Source: Caballeronia pedi (GTDB lineage: Bacteria; Pseudomonadota; Gammaproteobacteria; Burkholderiales; Burkholderiaceae). From it: 64,000 bases of DNA. The stretch covers positions 55,345 through 119,344 of the forward strand of contig NZ_FCOE02000024.1 in NCBI RefSeq assembly GCF_001544915.2, in the 5' to 3' direction. Positions 43,580 through 52,735 of this stretch are shown here, in pieces. The notes under the pieces were generated by a model that made no database searches, was not told the DNA's origin, and worked only from the letters and a program-made list of their open reading frames with translations. The first letter of the stretch is position 1. Every line of letters begins with the position of its first letter. The translations under genes and the position numbers were made by a program.

Positions 43580-44515
43580 TCATTTCGCGAACGCGCGCAA
43601 TTCCGCAGCCGACAGAAACAGATCGCCGTTATCCGCGAGCTTCCCGATCATGAAGTCAATGAACGTTCGCACGCGCAGCGGCTGCTCGGTCCGATGCCGA
43701 TAGTAGATGTAGATCGATTCGCGCTGAGTCAGATGCCGCGCGAGCAATGGCACGAGCCGCCCCGCGCGGATATGCCCGACCGCCGAAAAACTCCCCAGCT
43801 GACCGATCGCGAGACCGGCCAGCACGGCATCGGCTTCCGCATCGATATCGTTGGCGCAGAGCGTCGCGGCGATCTCGCGATAGACGATCTCATCGCCGAT
43901 CATGAATTCCCACGGCGCCTGCTTGCCGGTATTCGCGCGGCGATATCCGGTGCAGCGGTGCGACGAGAGCGCCTCGACGGTACGCGGCGCGCCATGCCGT
44001 TCGATATACGCGGGCGACGCGCACACGATCAGTTGGATCGGCGCGAGCCGCCGCGCGATCGCGCCGCCGGCGGGCGGCGAGCCGCCACGCAATCCGACAT
44101 CGGCGCGTTCCTCGACGAGATCGGTGAAATGATCGTCGAAACGCACATCCAGCGCGACATCGGGATACAGCGCGGCGAACTCGAGCACCGATGGCCAAAG
44201 CGCACGACCGAGCGCTTTTGGCGCGCTGATGCGCAGCGGACCGGCGATCTGCTCTTTCGCGCTGCGCGCATCCGCAAGCGCCGATGCGAGCAGCGCGAGC
44301 GCCGGCTCGACATTCTGCAGGAGCCTTTGCCCTTCTTCGGTCAGGGAGAGCTTACGCGTCGTGCGATGAAAGAGCCGCACGCCAAGCTCCTTTTCGAGCT
44401 GCATCACCGCGTGACTCGCGGCCTGCGGAGAAATCCCCTGATCAATGGCCGCACGCCGCAGATTGCCGAGCGTGGCGGCGCGCACGAAGATCGAAATCGC
44501 GCGGACCTCGTTCAT
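43580..44515 (-). CDS. LysR-family transcriptional regulator (divergent from an SDR)
   Basis: 311 residues. The N-terminus has the helix-turn-helix (TLGNLRRAAIDQGISPQAAS), and the effector domain carries the LRISAPKALGRALWPSVLEF pattern of the PecT/DsdC-like subgroup. It is divergent from the SDR gene at 44636 with 120 bases between, and probably regulates it. Confidence 0.85.
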   Translation of the reverse strand: MNEVRAISIFVRAATLGNLRRAAIDQGISPQAASHAVMQLEKELGVRLFHRTTRKLSLTEEGQRLLQNVEPALALLASALADARSAKEQIAGPLRISAPKALGRALWPSVLEFAALYPDVALDVRFDDHFTDLVEERADVGLRGGSPPAGGAIARRLAPIQLIVCASPAYIERHGAPRTVEALSSHRCTGYRRANTGKQAPWEFMIGDEIVYREIAATLCANDIDAEADAVLAGLAIGQLGSFSAVGHIRAGRLVPLLARHLTQRESIYIYYRHRTEQPLRVRTFIDFMIGKLADNGDLFLSAAELRAFAK

Positions 44516-44635
44516 GGAGCGCCTCGATTCGCAAATTAAAGTTGATTATCAGTCTAGCGTTTGACGGCTAGTTCGTGCGAATCGGACGGCCTATGCTTCG
44601 TGTCACGTTCACCACCGACACAAACGGAGCACATC

Positions 44636-45493
44636 ATGAGCAACGCCACTCAACAGCAATACAAGCGCGTCTGGTTCATCACGGGCGCATCGCGCGGCCT
44701 GGGCGCATTGATCGCACAGGCGGCGCTGGACGACGGCAACGCGGTCGTCGCCGCGGGCCGCAATGTCGAGGCGATCGTCGAGCGTCTGGGCGACTCGCCC
44801 GCGCTGCTGCCGGTCGCGCTCGACGTCACGAACGAAGCGCAAGCGAAGGCCGCCGTCGACGCCGCCATCGCGAAGTTCGGCCGCATCGACGTGCTGGTCA
44901 ACAACGCGGGCTTCGGGCTGCTCGCGGCCGTCGAGGAATCGAGCGACGCCGACGTGCGCCGCATGTTCGACACCAACGTCTTCGGCCTGCTCAACGTGAC
45001 GCGCGCCGTGCTGCCCGTCATGCGCAAGCAGAAGAGCGGGCACGTCGTGAACATGTCGTCGATCGGCGGTTATCGCTCGGCAGCGGGCTTCGGCGTCTAT
45101 TGCGCGACGAAGTTCGCGGTCGAGGGCATCACCGAGGCGATGCATGCGGAACTCGAACCGCTCGGCATTCATGCGACCGTCGTCGAGCCGGGCTACTTCC
45201 GCACGGACTTTCTGGATGCGTCGTCGCTTCTCGTCGGCAAGGACATCATCGACGACTACGATGCGACCTCGGGCAACGTGCGGCGCTTCGCTGTCGGCAT
45301 GAATCACAATCAGCCGGGCGATCCCGCGAAGCTCGCGACCGCGCTCCTCACGCTCGCCGACGCACAAACGCCGCCACTGCGCCTCGCGCTCGGCACCGAC
45401 ACGCTGAAGGCGATCGCGGAAAAGAACGCGTATGTCGCGGCGGAAACGGAAAGCTGGCGCGAGTTGTCGGCTTCGACGGACTTCGTGGTCTGA
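44636..45493 (+). CDS. Short-chain dehydrogenase/reductase
   Basis: 285 residues from ATG 44636 (GGAG ahead). A classical SDR with TGASRGLG for NAD(P), NNAG, and the active-site Ser and YCATK (Tyr and Lys). The C-terminal extension (to the FVV end) matches the group often annotated as oxidoreductases near LysR genes. Substrate unknown. Confidence 0.88.
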   Translation: MSNATQQQYKRVWFITGASRGLGALIAQAALDDGNAVVAAGRNVEAIVERLGDSPALLPVALDVTNEAQAKAAVDAAIAKFGRIDVLVNNAGFGLLAAVEESSDADVRRMFDTNVFGLLNVTRAVLPVMRKQKSGHVVNMSSIGGYRSAAGFGVYCATKFAVEGITEAMHAELEPLGIHATVVEPGYFRTDFLDASSLLVGKDIIDDYDATSGNVRRFAVGMNHNQPGDPAKLATALLTLADAQTPPLRLALGTDTLKAIAEKNAYVAAETESWRELSASTDFVV

Positions 45494-45580
45494 TCGGTTG
45501 CACATAACAGCGCGACCATTTTCACCATAATCGCGCGTGCATGAATCAGGCGGCACAAGGCTTCGGCGGCGGCATCGGTA

Positions 45581-45638
45581 GTGGCCCTGCGTTGACCATC
45601 GCAATATCCGTCCGTATATTGCGACGACACAGGGCCAC
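45581..45638. repeat. Doubly nested perfect inverted repeat upstream of a LysR gene
   Basis: Outer arms GTGGCCCTG (45581-45589) and CAGGGCCAC (45630-45638), inner arms TCGCAATAT (45599-45607) and ATATTGCGA (45616-45624); each pair is 9 bp and perfect. The inner pair encloses 8 bases, giving a dyad like LysR binding boxes. It ends 43 bases before the LysR start. Confidence 0.75.
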
Positions 45639-45681
45639 GACGAACATAAGATGCCCCCCACGCCAGAGGTCAAGCCGCACG

Positions 45682-46611
45682 ATGTCCAGGGAAAGCATCG
45701 ACTCGCACATGATTCGTGTGCTGCATACGCTCCTTACCGAGTCGAGCGTGTCGCGCGCAGCCAGTCTGCTCGGACAATCGCAGCCCACGGTGAGCATCGC
45801 ATTGCGCCGCCTGCGTGAAATCACCGGCGACCCCTTGCTGGTGCGCAGCGGCAGCCGCATGGTGCCGACGAGCCACGCGCTCACGCTGATCGAGCCCGCC
45901 GCACAGGCGCTCAGCAACATCGATGCGATCCTGCATCCGAACACCACCTTCGATCCCGTCGTGAGCACGCGCACGTTTCGCATCGGCTCGCCGGATTATC
46001 TCGATGTGTTCTTCGTGCCCGCCGTCATCGATGCGTTTCATCAGGCCGCGCCGCTCGCGAAACTCGAATTCAAGCATCTGATGATGGTGGACGGCGGCTA
46101 CGAGAACGGCCTCGAAACGGGTCTGCTCGATCTCGTCATCGGCAACTGGCGAACGCCGCCGGAGCATCTGCATCTGCAGCCGCTGTGCAAGGACGAACTC
46201 GTGTGTCTGATGCGCGCGGATCATCCCGTCGGCGTCGGCGAACTCACGCGCGATGCGTACGAAAGCGCCGAGCATCTTTCCGTCACGACCTATAACACGA
46301 CGGCATGGGGCACCATCGACACGGAACTCGCGCGTAACGGCCTCACGCGCACCGTGACGACCACACTGCCTTACTTCGGCATGGCGCCGTACGTGCTCGT
46401 GCGCTCCGATCTGCTCTTCACGACAACGCGCGCGCTCGCGTCGCACTATGCGCGCATTCTGCCATTGCGCATCGAGCCGATTCCCGGCGCGACCAACGCA
46501 CTGACCTACTATCAGTTGTGGCACGAGAGAACGCATCGCAGCGCCGCGACGCGCTGGCTGCGCAAGCTCGTCACGACCGTTTCGCGCACGCTCATAAGCG
46601 ACATCGCCTGA
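45682..46611 (+). CDS. LysR-family transcriptional regulator (NahR/NodD-like)
   Basis: 309 residues from ATG 45682; the longer open frame runs through the nested inverted repeat and is not protein-like. Helix-turn-helix SSVSRAASLLGQSQPTVSIA, then the LLVRSGSRMVPTSHA segment and TFRIGSPDYLDVFFVPAV, as in the NahR/NodD branch. No divergent partner: it sits between the SDR and the leftward Rieske operon. Its stop abuts the T-tract of that operon's terminator. Confidence 0.85.
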   Translation: MSRESIDSHMIRVLHTLLTESSVSRAASLLGQSQPTVSIALRRLREITGDPLLVRSGSRMVPTSHALTLIEPAAQALSNIDAILHPNTTFDPVVSTRTFRIGSPDYLDVFFVPAVIDAFHQAAPLAKLEFKHLMMVDGGYENGLETGLLDLVIGNWRTPPEHLHLQPLCKDELVCLMRADHPVGVGELTRDAYESAEHLSVTTYNTTAWGTIDTELARNGLTRTVTTTLPYFGMAPYVLVRSDLLFTTTRALASHYARILPLRIEPIPGATNALTYYQLWHERTHRSAATRWLRKLVTTVSRTLISDIA

Positions 46612-46645
46612 AAACAAAAAGACGCCGCGTGCGAAGCGCGGCGTC
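46611..46645 (-). terminator. Strong intrinsic terminator of the leftward Rieske/rubredoxin operon
   Basis: GACGCCGCG (46621-46629) pairs perfectly with CGCGGCGTC (46637-46645) around seven bases. Read leftward it is followed by TTTTTGTTTT (complement of 46611-46620). It lies 107 bases beyond the rubredoxin reductase stop. Confidence 0.88.
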
Positions 46646-46752
46646 AATGCGTTCATCCGATGATGCTACGCGACAGGTTCTCATGGCGTCATCGTCGAAC
46701 GCGACGCTGGTCGGTCAGATGCAAGCTGCGTCGTTATCGTTGTTTGACCGGT

Positions 46753-47922
46753 TCAGAAGGACCCCGCCGCCATTGCCTTGATGAGCGCGGCCTTGCCTTG
46801 CGTCGCCGCGCCGAGCAGAGCGAAGCCGAGCGCGCGCTTGTCGTCGGCGTGTTCGCACAGCGCGGAGAGACCGTCGTGCGGATCGTCGCTTGCCGGAGCG
46901 AAACGCCATGTGCCGGTCTCGTTCGGCGGCACGACGACCGTCGGCGCCGCGGGCGATTTCACCGTGACCGGCATGACGGGAAAATCGACGCGCGTCGGCT
47001 CGCCGGCGAGCGTGCGTGCGAGCGCGCGCGCCGCATGCATGATCGGCAGGACATACGGCTGCACCTTGCCTTCGATCGCGGCGCAATCACCCAATGCGTA
47101 GATATCGGGCGCGCTGGTCCGGCACCACGCGTCGGTGCGAATGCCGATGTCGATATCCAGTCCCGCCTGCGCCGCCAATGCCGTGCGCGGCGCAAGACCG
47201 ATCGCCGATAACACCACATCCGCGCCGATGACTTCGCCATTGTTCAGCGTGACGTCATAGCCCGCTTCACGCCTGTCGACAGATGCAACCGATTGCCCCA
47301 GCCGCATGCGAATGCCATGACGATCCAGCGCGCGCGCGAACGCATCGCCCGCCAGTTCGGGAAGCAATCGCGATAGCGGCGTGGCGGCGGGATCGATCAG
47401 CGTCACGTCATAACCCGCGAGCGCGAGATCGTTGGCGAACTCGCAGCCGATCAGTCCCGCGCCGAGCAACGCGATCGATTTCGCGCCTTCGATGCGCGCC
47501 CTGAACCGCACGTAATCATCGAGGCTGTTCACCGAAAGCACGTCGGCCGCGCCGCTACCCGAAAGCGGAATGCGGCGCGCATCCGCGCCCAGCGCGAGCA
47601 CGAGCTTCGCGAAACGAAGCGGCGCGCCGTTGATGATCACCTCATGCGCATCGACCGCGATGCGCTCCACTTTCCGATGCGCGATGATGCCCGCGTTCAG
47701 TTGCGCACGCATCGCGCCGGCGTCGAACGTGACGAGTTCGTGCGGGGCTTTCTTCATCGCGAGCGCGTTGGACAGCGTCGGCTTCGAATAGAAATCGCCG
47801 GCATCCTCGCTGATGAGCACGATGGGCACATTCTTGTCGAGCTTGCGCAACTCGCGCGCGACCGTATAACCGGCCATGCCCGTGCCGACGATGACCACGC
47901 GATCCTCGATATCAGTGCTCAT
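46753..47922 (-). CDS. Rubredoxin reductase-like FAD oxidoreductase
   Basis: 389 residues from ATG 47922, which overlaps the rubredoxin stop by four bases. FAD site VGTGMAG (12-18), second dinucleotide site LLGAGLIGCEFANDL, FAD-closing YALGDCAA. The DFYSKPTLSNALAMKK segment is typical of rubredoxin-NAD(+) reductases (AlkT/RubB type). It should move electrons from NAD(P)H to the rubredoxin encoded next to it. Last gene of the seven-gene unit. Confidence 0.9.
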   Translation of the reverse strand: MSTDIEDRVVIVGTGMAGYTVARELRKLDKNVPIVLISEDAGDFYSKPTLSNALAMKKAPHELVTFDAGAMRAQLNAGIIAHRKVERIAVDAHEVIINGAPLRFAKLVLALGADARRIPLSGSGAADVLSVNSLDDYVRFRARIEGAKSIALLGAGLIGCEFANDLALAGYDVTLIDPAATPLSRLLPELAGDAFARALDRHGIRMRLGQSVASVDRREAGYDVTLNNGEVIGADVVLSAIGLAPRTALAAQAGLDIDIGIRTDAWCRTSAPDIYALGDCAAIEGKVQPYVLPIMHAARALARTLAGEPTRVDFPVMPVTVKSPAAPTVVVPPNETGTWRFAPASDDPHDGLSALCEHADDKRALGFALLGAATQGKAALIKAMAAGSF

Positions 47923-48089
47923 GCTGTCACCACCTGCATGTCGAAATCCTGCTTGCCGGTGCCGCAATCGGGGCATAGCCAGTCATCGGGCACGTCTTCC
48001 CAGCGCGTGCCCGCCGCGATGCCCGCTTCGGGCAAGCCTTGCGATTCCTCGTAACGAAAGCCGCAAATCACGCATTCCCAGATCTTCAT
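47919..48089 (-). CDS. Rubredoxin
   Basis: 56 residues from ATG 48089. The four iron ligands are complete: C6 and C9 in CVIC, C39 and C42 in CPDC, around the usual YEESQGLPEAGIAAGT and WEDVPDDW segments. A one-electron cytoplasmic carrier. It lies 22 bases after the Rieske oxygenase gene and overlaps the reductase start, so the three are made together. Confidence 0.95.
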   Translation of the reverse strand: MKIWECVICGFRYEESQGLPEAGIAAGTRWEDVPDDWLCPDCGTGKQDFDMQVVTA

Positions 48090-48111
48090 GATGATGTGCT
48101 CCGTATGCGTT

Positions 48112-49167
48112 TCAGCGGACGTAATGCTGGCCCAGCCCGATCTCGGCGAGCGCGCGGCGATACGCACCCGACGAGCGATCGGCGAGAATCGGCGCTTCGG
48201 CGGCACGATCGATCGGCAAGTCTTCGGGGCATTGCAGCTCGACGATCGCGCGGTCTTCTTCGAACACCTGCCGGTTGAACGCGTAGACATCGTCGAGCGG
48301 CAGGTCCTTGTCGAAGTTGCGCGCGATCGGCACGAACAGGCGCGTGAGGCGCGCGGAAACCGGGCTTGCCGCGTTGAGGATCGCGAGACGTCCGCCTTCG
48401 GGAAACTGCACGGTGAGACGCGCGAAGAACGGCACATCGACTTCGAACACGCGCCGCCACAGAAAGCCTTCGGGCGCGCGATGCTGCATCGACTTCGGGA
48501 AGTTGCTCACGGTGCTGACGTACTCCGCGCGCATGCCGTTGCCGCGCCGCTCGACCGTATAGCTCGGCACGACGGGATTGCCCCGGTCCGCGAAGCTGTG
48601 ATGATGAATCCACGCGAAGTGCGCGACATCGATGAAGCCTTCGGTCTGACGTCCCGCCGATGCCTTGATGTCGATGGAAGGCGGCAGGATCTGCTGGAAG
48701 CCTTCGGTATTCCACGCAGGAAAGTCGGGCAACGGTTGCCCGCCGCCGCCGAGCGAAACCCAGACGAGGCCGTACGCTTCCTGCGCGGCGTAGGTCGTCA
48801 GGCACAGGCGATCCGGAATCGGCCCGCCTTCCTGCGACGGAATGTGGTTGCACTTGCCATCGGCGCCATACGAAAGGCCGTGATACGGACACACGAGATT
48901 GCCGTTCTCGACCCAGCCCTGACTCAACGGCGCGCCGCGATGCGGGCACACGTCGCGTGCGGCCACGAGCGCGCCATGCGAGCGGAACACGACGAGCGAT
49001 TCATCGAGCAATTGCGTTCTGAACGGCTTGTCCGCGATATCCGATGCGAACGCGACGGGATGCCAGTACTGGCTCAGGATTTCCCAATCGTGCTGATCGA
49101 ACGTGCAGTTGCGAGGAAGGTTGGGCGCGCGCTGAAACGTGAGCGGCGCGACTGTGGGGGTCGCCAT
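48112..49167 (-). CDS. Rieske non-heme iron oxygenase (VanA-like)
   Basis: 351 residues from ATG 49167. The Rieske cluster ligands are C74, H76, C93 and H96 (CPHRG and CPYHG). The catalytic iron site is GFIDVAHFAWIHHHSF, with D180, H183 and H188. The length and one-subunit build resemble VanA-type demethylases and monooxygenases rather than two-subunit ring dioxygenases. No VanB-type reductase or [2Fe-2S] ferredoxin gene adjoins; rubredoxin and rubredoxin reductase follow. The substrate is unknown. Confidence 0.9.
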   Translation of the reverse strand: MATPTVAPLTFQRAPNLPRNCTFDQHDWEILSQYWHPVAFASDIADKPFRTQLLDESLVVFRSHGALVAARDVCPHRGAPLSQGWVENGNLVCPYHGLSYGADGKCNHIPSQEGGPIPDRLCLTTYAAQEAYGLVWVSLGGGGQPLPDFPAWNTEGFQQILPPSIDIKASAGRQTEGFIDVAHFAWIHHHSFADRGNPVVPSYTVERRGNGMRAEYVSTVSNFPKSMQHRAPEGFLWRRVFEVDVPFFARLTVQFPEGGRLAILNAASPVSARLTRLFVPIARNFDKDLPLDDVYAFNRQVFEEDRAIVELQCPEDLPIDRAAEAPILADRSSGAYRRALAEIGLGQHYVR

Positions 49168-49279
49168 GTTGATTGTCTCCAGTCTGCTGGATCTTGAAGC
49201 GGTCTTGCCCGATGCGACCGCGTGGAGACAACGATATCGGCGTGCGGCGTGCCGCCCAATCCCTCGGGCAACATTGAGT

Positions 49280-50455
49280 CTATGTTTCGAAGGCAATGGG
49301 CCGCGATCGAGCGATCACGTCACTCGCGCGAATGGCGTCGACGTTCGGCGTGCCGCACAGCACCATCGCACGTTTCGCTTCGTCGAGCAGGATATCGACG
49401 GCGCGCAGCGCGCCTTCGTCGCCGCCCACGGCCGCGCCGAACAGCGCCGGCCGCCCGATCGCCGCGGCCTGCGCGCCGAGCGCCACCGCCTTCACGATAT
49501 CCACGCCGCGCCGCACGCCCGAATCGATGATCAGCTCCGCGCCGGAACCGAGCGCGCGACGCACCGCATGCAGTGATTCGAGGCTCGACTGCGCGCCGTC
49601 GAGCTGACGCCCGCCGTGATTCGAAATCCAGAGCGCGTCGATGCCGAGCGACGCGAGCCGCGCAGCATCGGCGGGATGCTGCACGCCCTTCACGACGATC
49701 CGCCTGCCCCATTGATCGCGCAGGCGTGCGAGATCGTCGAAGGAGAACGCGGCGTCGAGCATCGTGCCGACTTTATGCGCGATCGTGAGTCCCGCGCCTT
49801 CGCCGGGATCGAGGTCGCGCACGTTCTCGAATTGCGGCGAACCGTGGCGCGCGTAGCGCATCGTCCAGCTTGGATGACGCAGCGCGTCGAGCACATGTGA
49901 AAGACGCGGCTTCAACGGAATCGCGATGCCGTTGCGCAGATCGCGCTCGCGCTTGCCGCCGACAGCCAGATCGACCGTGACGACGAGCGCCTCGAAGTCC
50001 GCGCCGCGCACGCGCCCGATCAGCTTGCGCATGAAGTCGCGGTCCTTCAGCGTGTAGAGCTGGAACCACAAACGGCCATCGACGTTGCGCGCGATCGTTT
50101 CGAGCGCGGTCGTGGACATCGTCGATTGCACGTAGGGAATGCCGCGTGCTGCGGCGGCCTTCGCGATCGACAGATCCGCGCCGGGACGCGCGAGCGTGCA
50201 CGAACCCATCGGCGCGATCAGCAATGGCGCATTGCTTCGGATGCCTAATATTGATGCCGAAAGATCGGGCGCAGAAACGTCGTTGAGCACGCGCGGCACC
50301 AGCGCGACACGCTCGAACGCCGCGCGATTCGCCGCGAGCGTGATCTCGTCTTCCGCACCGCCGTCGATGAACTCGAACACGAAGCGCGGCAACGCGCGAC
50401 GCGCAAGCTCGCGCAGATCGGCGATCGACAGCGCGTGATCGAGCGGATGCGTCAT
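49280..50455 (-). CDS. FMN-dependent alpha-hydroxyacid oxidase/dehydrogenase
   Basis: 391 residues. A TIM-barrel flavoprotein of the lactate/glycolate/mandelate family: ALPRFVFEFIDGGAEDE near the start, LLIAPMGSCTLARPGAD, and the active-site His in ISNHGGRQLDG with IIDSGVRRGVDIVKAVALGA for FMN phosphate. It oxidises a 2-hydroxy acid to the 2-oxo acid. It overlaps the DUF2520 gene by four bases and is followed by 112 bases before the Rieske gene. Confidence 0.9.
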   Translation of the reverse strand: MTHPLDHALSIADLRELARRALPRFVFEFIDGGAEDEITLAANRAAFERVALVPRVLNDVSAPDLSASILGIRSNAPLLIAPMGSCTLARPGADLSIAKAAAARGIPYVQSTMSTTALETIARNVDGRLWFQLYTLKDRDFMRKLIGRVRGADFEALVVTVDLAVGGKRERDLRNGIAIPLKPRLSHVLDALRHPSWTMRYARHGSPQFENVRDLDPGEGAGLTIAHKVGTMLDAAFSFDDLARLRDQWGRRIVVKGVQHPADAARLASLGIDALWISNHGGRQLDGAQSSLESLHAVRRALGSGAELIIDSGVRRGVDIVKAVALGAQAAAIGRPALFGAAVGGDEGALRAVDILLDEAKRAMVLCGTPNVDAIRASDVIARSRPIAFET

Positions 50456-51285
50456 GCGTCGCGCACTTTGCCGGTGCGCGCGAGTCGCGTGGCGAGCGTC
50501 GAGAGTGCGTCATAGGCTTCGCGCGATACCGCGTCCCACTCGCCGATCGCCTGCGATTGCGCTTCGACCACCGCGCGGTCGCCACGCGCGGCGGGGCCGG
50601 TCAACGCATCCTTCGGCCCGAGCGCGACGATATTGGCCGCCGCGTTGCGCGACAACGTATGCATCATGTCTTCGATGAGCGGCTGCGGAATGCCCGCCGC
50701 CTGCCACATCTCGACGGACATCGCCGCGAGTATCGGCAGAAAGTTCGACGCGACGACCGCCGCCGCGTGATACAGCGCCTTGCTGCCCGGTTCGATATCG
50801 AAGCAGCGCGCGCCGATGGCCGCGAGAATTTCGCTCCACGCGGCACGCGCGGCGCGGTCGCCTTCGAGTCCGACCGGCGTGCCTTCGAACTGGAACACGG
50901 CCGTGCCGGGATTGGCGAAGCTCAACATCGGATGCGCGCTCGCGACGTTCCAGCCGATCGCGCGCAAGGGCGCGAGCGTATCGGTATCGAGCGCGCCGCT
51001 GCAATGCACGGCAATTGACGGCGCGTCGTCCTTGCGATTCCGCGCGAGCGTCTGCGCCACGTCCGCGATACGCATGTCGGGCACGGACAGCAGCCAGATA
51101 TCGGCGGGCTGCATCGCGGCGATATCGTCGAGCGCGCGGCCCGCGCCGATGAAATCGACCGCGTCACGCGCATGGGCGGCATCGCTGTCGCATACATCGC
51201 CGATAGCGAGCACGCGGTTCGCGACGATCAGATTGCCGAGCGTCGCGCCGACGCGCCCGGCGCCGATGATGTTGAGCGTCGCCAT
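50452..51285 (-). CDS. Rossmann-fold DUF2520 protein
   Basis: 277 residues from ATG 51285. The NAD(P) motif IIGAGRVGATLG is at the N-terminus, and the C-terminal helical domain carries GSKALYHAAAVVASNFLP, the DUF2520 mark. It resembles 6-phosphogluconate/ketopantoate-type dehydrogenases. Reaction unknown. The start codon shares one base with the aldehyde dehydrogenase stop, and the stop overlaps the oxidase start, so it is tightly coupled. Confidence 0.83.
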   Translation of the reverse strand: MATLNIIGAGRVGATLGNLIVANRVLAIGDVCDSDAAHARDAVDFIGAGRALDDIAAMQPADIWLLSVPDMRIADVAQTLARNRKDDAPSIAVHCSGALDTDTLAPLRAIGWNVASAHPMLSFANPGTAVFQFEGTPVGLEGDRAARAAWSEILAAIGARCFDIEPGSKALYHAAAVVASNFLPILAAMSVEMWQAAGIPQPLIEDMMHTLSRNAAANIVALGPKDALTGPAARGDRAVVEAQSQAIGEWDAVSREAYDALSTLATRLARTGKVRDA

Positions 51286-52733
51286 CAGCCGTGCCTGATC
51301 GCGATGGTCTTCAGGCTCGTGAAGCCATACAGCGCTTCGAAGCCCTTCTCGCGTCCATGCCCGCTCGCCTTCACGCCGCCGAACGGCAACTCGACGCCGC
51401 CGCCCGCGCCGTAGTTGTTCACGAAGACCTGACCCGCCTGAAGCTTGCGCGCGAGACGCAGGCCGCGCGAACCGTCGCGCGTCCACACGCCCGCGACGAG
51501 GCCGTAATTCGTGCCGTTGGCGAGCTTTACGGCTTCGGCTTCGTCATCGAAGGGCATCACCGCGAGCACCGGCCCGAACACTTCTTCCTGCGCGATGCGG
51601 CTTTGCGGCGGCACATCGCGGAACAAGACCGCTTCGTGGAAGAAGCCGTTGCGCGACGCTTCCACCGCGATCTTGCCGCGCGCCGCCACGCGAATGCCTT
51701 CGCCTTCCGCCTGCTCGACCATGCTGCGCACGCGCGCCTGCTGCTTCGCGTTGACGAGCGGGCCCGTGTCGAGGTCCATCGCGGGCGGGCCGGAGCGCAG
51801 CGCTTCGAAACGTTGCGCCAGACGTTCGATCACGGTTTCGTAGATGCCGCGCTGAACCAGCAGACGGCTGCCCGCTGAACACGTCTGCCCGGCGTTCTGA
51901 ATGATGGCGTTGAGAATCACGGGCAAGGCTTCGTCGAGATCGGCATCGTCGAACACGAGTTGCGGCGACTTGCCGCCGAGTTCGAGCACGCTCGGGCAAT
52001 GACGTTCCGCCGCCGTGCGTCCGACCAGCGCGCCCGTCGCGGTCGAGCCGGTGAACGAGATATGGCCGATGCCTCCGTTCGCCGACAGCGCCGCGCCCGC
52101 CTCGCTGCCCAGACCCGTGACGACGTTGATCGCGCCCGCAGGAAAACCGATATCGGCGGCGATTTCAGCGAGACGCAGGATCGACAGGCTCGCGTCCTCG
52201 GCGGGCTTCACGACGCAGGCATTGCCCGCTGCGAGCGATGCGCCGACGCTGCGCCCGTAGATCTGCATCGGGTAATTCCACGGAATGATGTGCCCCGTCA
52301 CGCCGATCGGCTCGCGCACCGTCAGCACGGTGAAGCCGGTCGTATAGGGCAGCGTCTCGCCATGCAGCTTGTCGACGCAACCCGCGTAATACTGCAGATA
52401 GCGCGCGAGCACGGCGGCATCGGTGCGCGCGGTCTTGAGCGCCTTGCCGGTGTCGCGCGCTTCGAGTTGCGCGAGTTCGTCGGCGTGTTGCAGCACCGCG
52501 GCGGCATACGCAAACAGCAGATTGGCGCGCTCGACCGGCGCGAGCTTCGCCCACGGACCGTCGAGCGCTTCGCCCATCGCGCTGCGCGCGGCGCTCACCG
52601 CGACATCGATATCGGCGGCATTGCCACGCGCGATCGCCGCGAACGGCTCGCCCGTGCTCGGGTCGATGACATCGAGCGATTCGCCGTTGTCGCCCGCGCG
52701 CCATGCGTTGCCGATGAAGTGACGATATTCCAT
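51285..52733 (-). CDS. NAD(P)-dependent aldehyde dehydrogenase
   Basis: 482 residues. Full ALDH fold: the cofactor loop GFTGSTATGALVG-like segment (HISFTGSTATG), catalytic Glu in LELGGKSPQLVF, catalytic Cys in NAGQTCSAGSRLL, and the ending PFGGVKASGHGREKG. It oxidises an aldehyde to an acid. It lies 2 bases downstream of the TtuC-like gene. Confidence 0.93.
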   Translation of the reverse strand: MEYRHFIGNAWRAGDNGESLDVIDPSTGEPFAAIARGNAADIDVAVSAARSAMGEALDGPWAKLAPVERANLLFAYAAAVLQHADELAQLEARDTGKALKTARTDAAVLARYLQYYAGCVDKLHGETLPYTTGFTVLTVREPIGVTGHIIPWNYPMQIYGRSVGASLAAGNACVVKPAEDASLSILRLAEIAADIGFPAGAINVVTGLGSEAGAALSANGGIGHISFTGSTATGALVGRTAAERHCPSVLELGGKSPQLVFDDADLDEALPVILNAIIQNAGQTCSAGSRLLVQRGIYETVIERLAQRFEALRSGPPAMDLDTGPLVNAKQQARVRSMVEQAEGEGIRVAARGKIAVEASRNGFFHEAVLFRDVPPQSRIAQEEVFGPVLAVMPFDDEAEAVKLANGTNYGLVAGVWTRDGSRGLRLARKLQAGQVFVNNYGAGGGVELPFGGVKASGHGREKGFEALYGFTSLKTIAIRHG

Positions 52734-52735
52734 GC

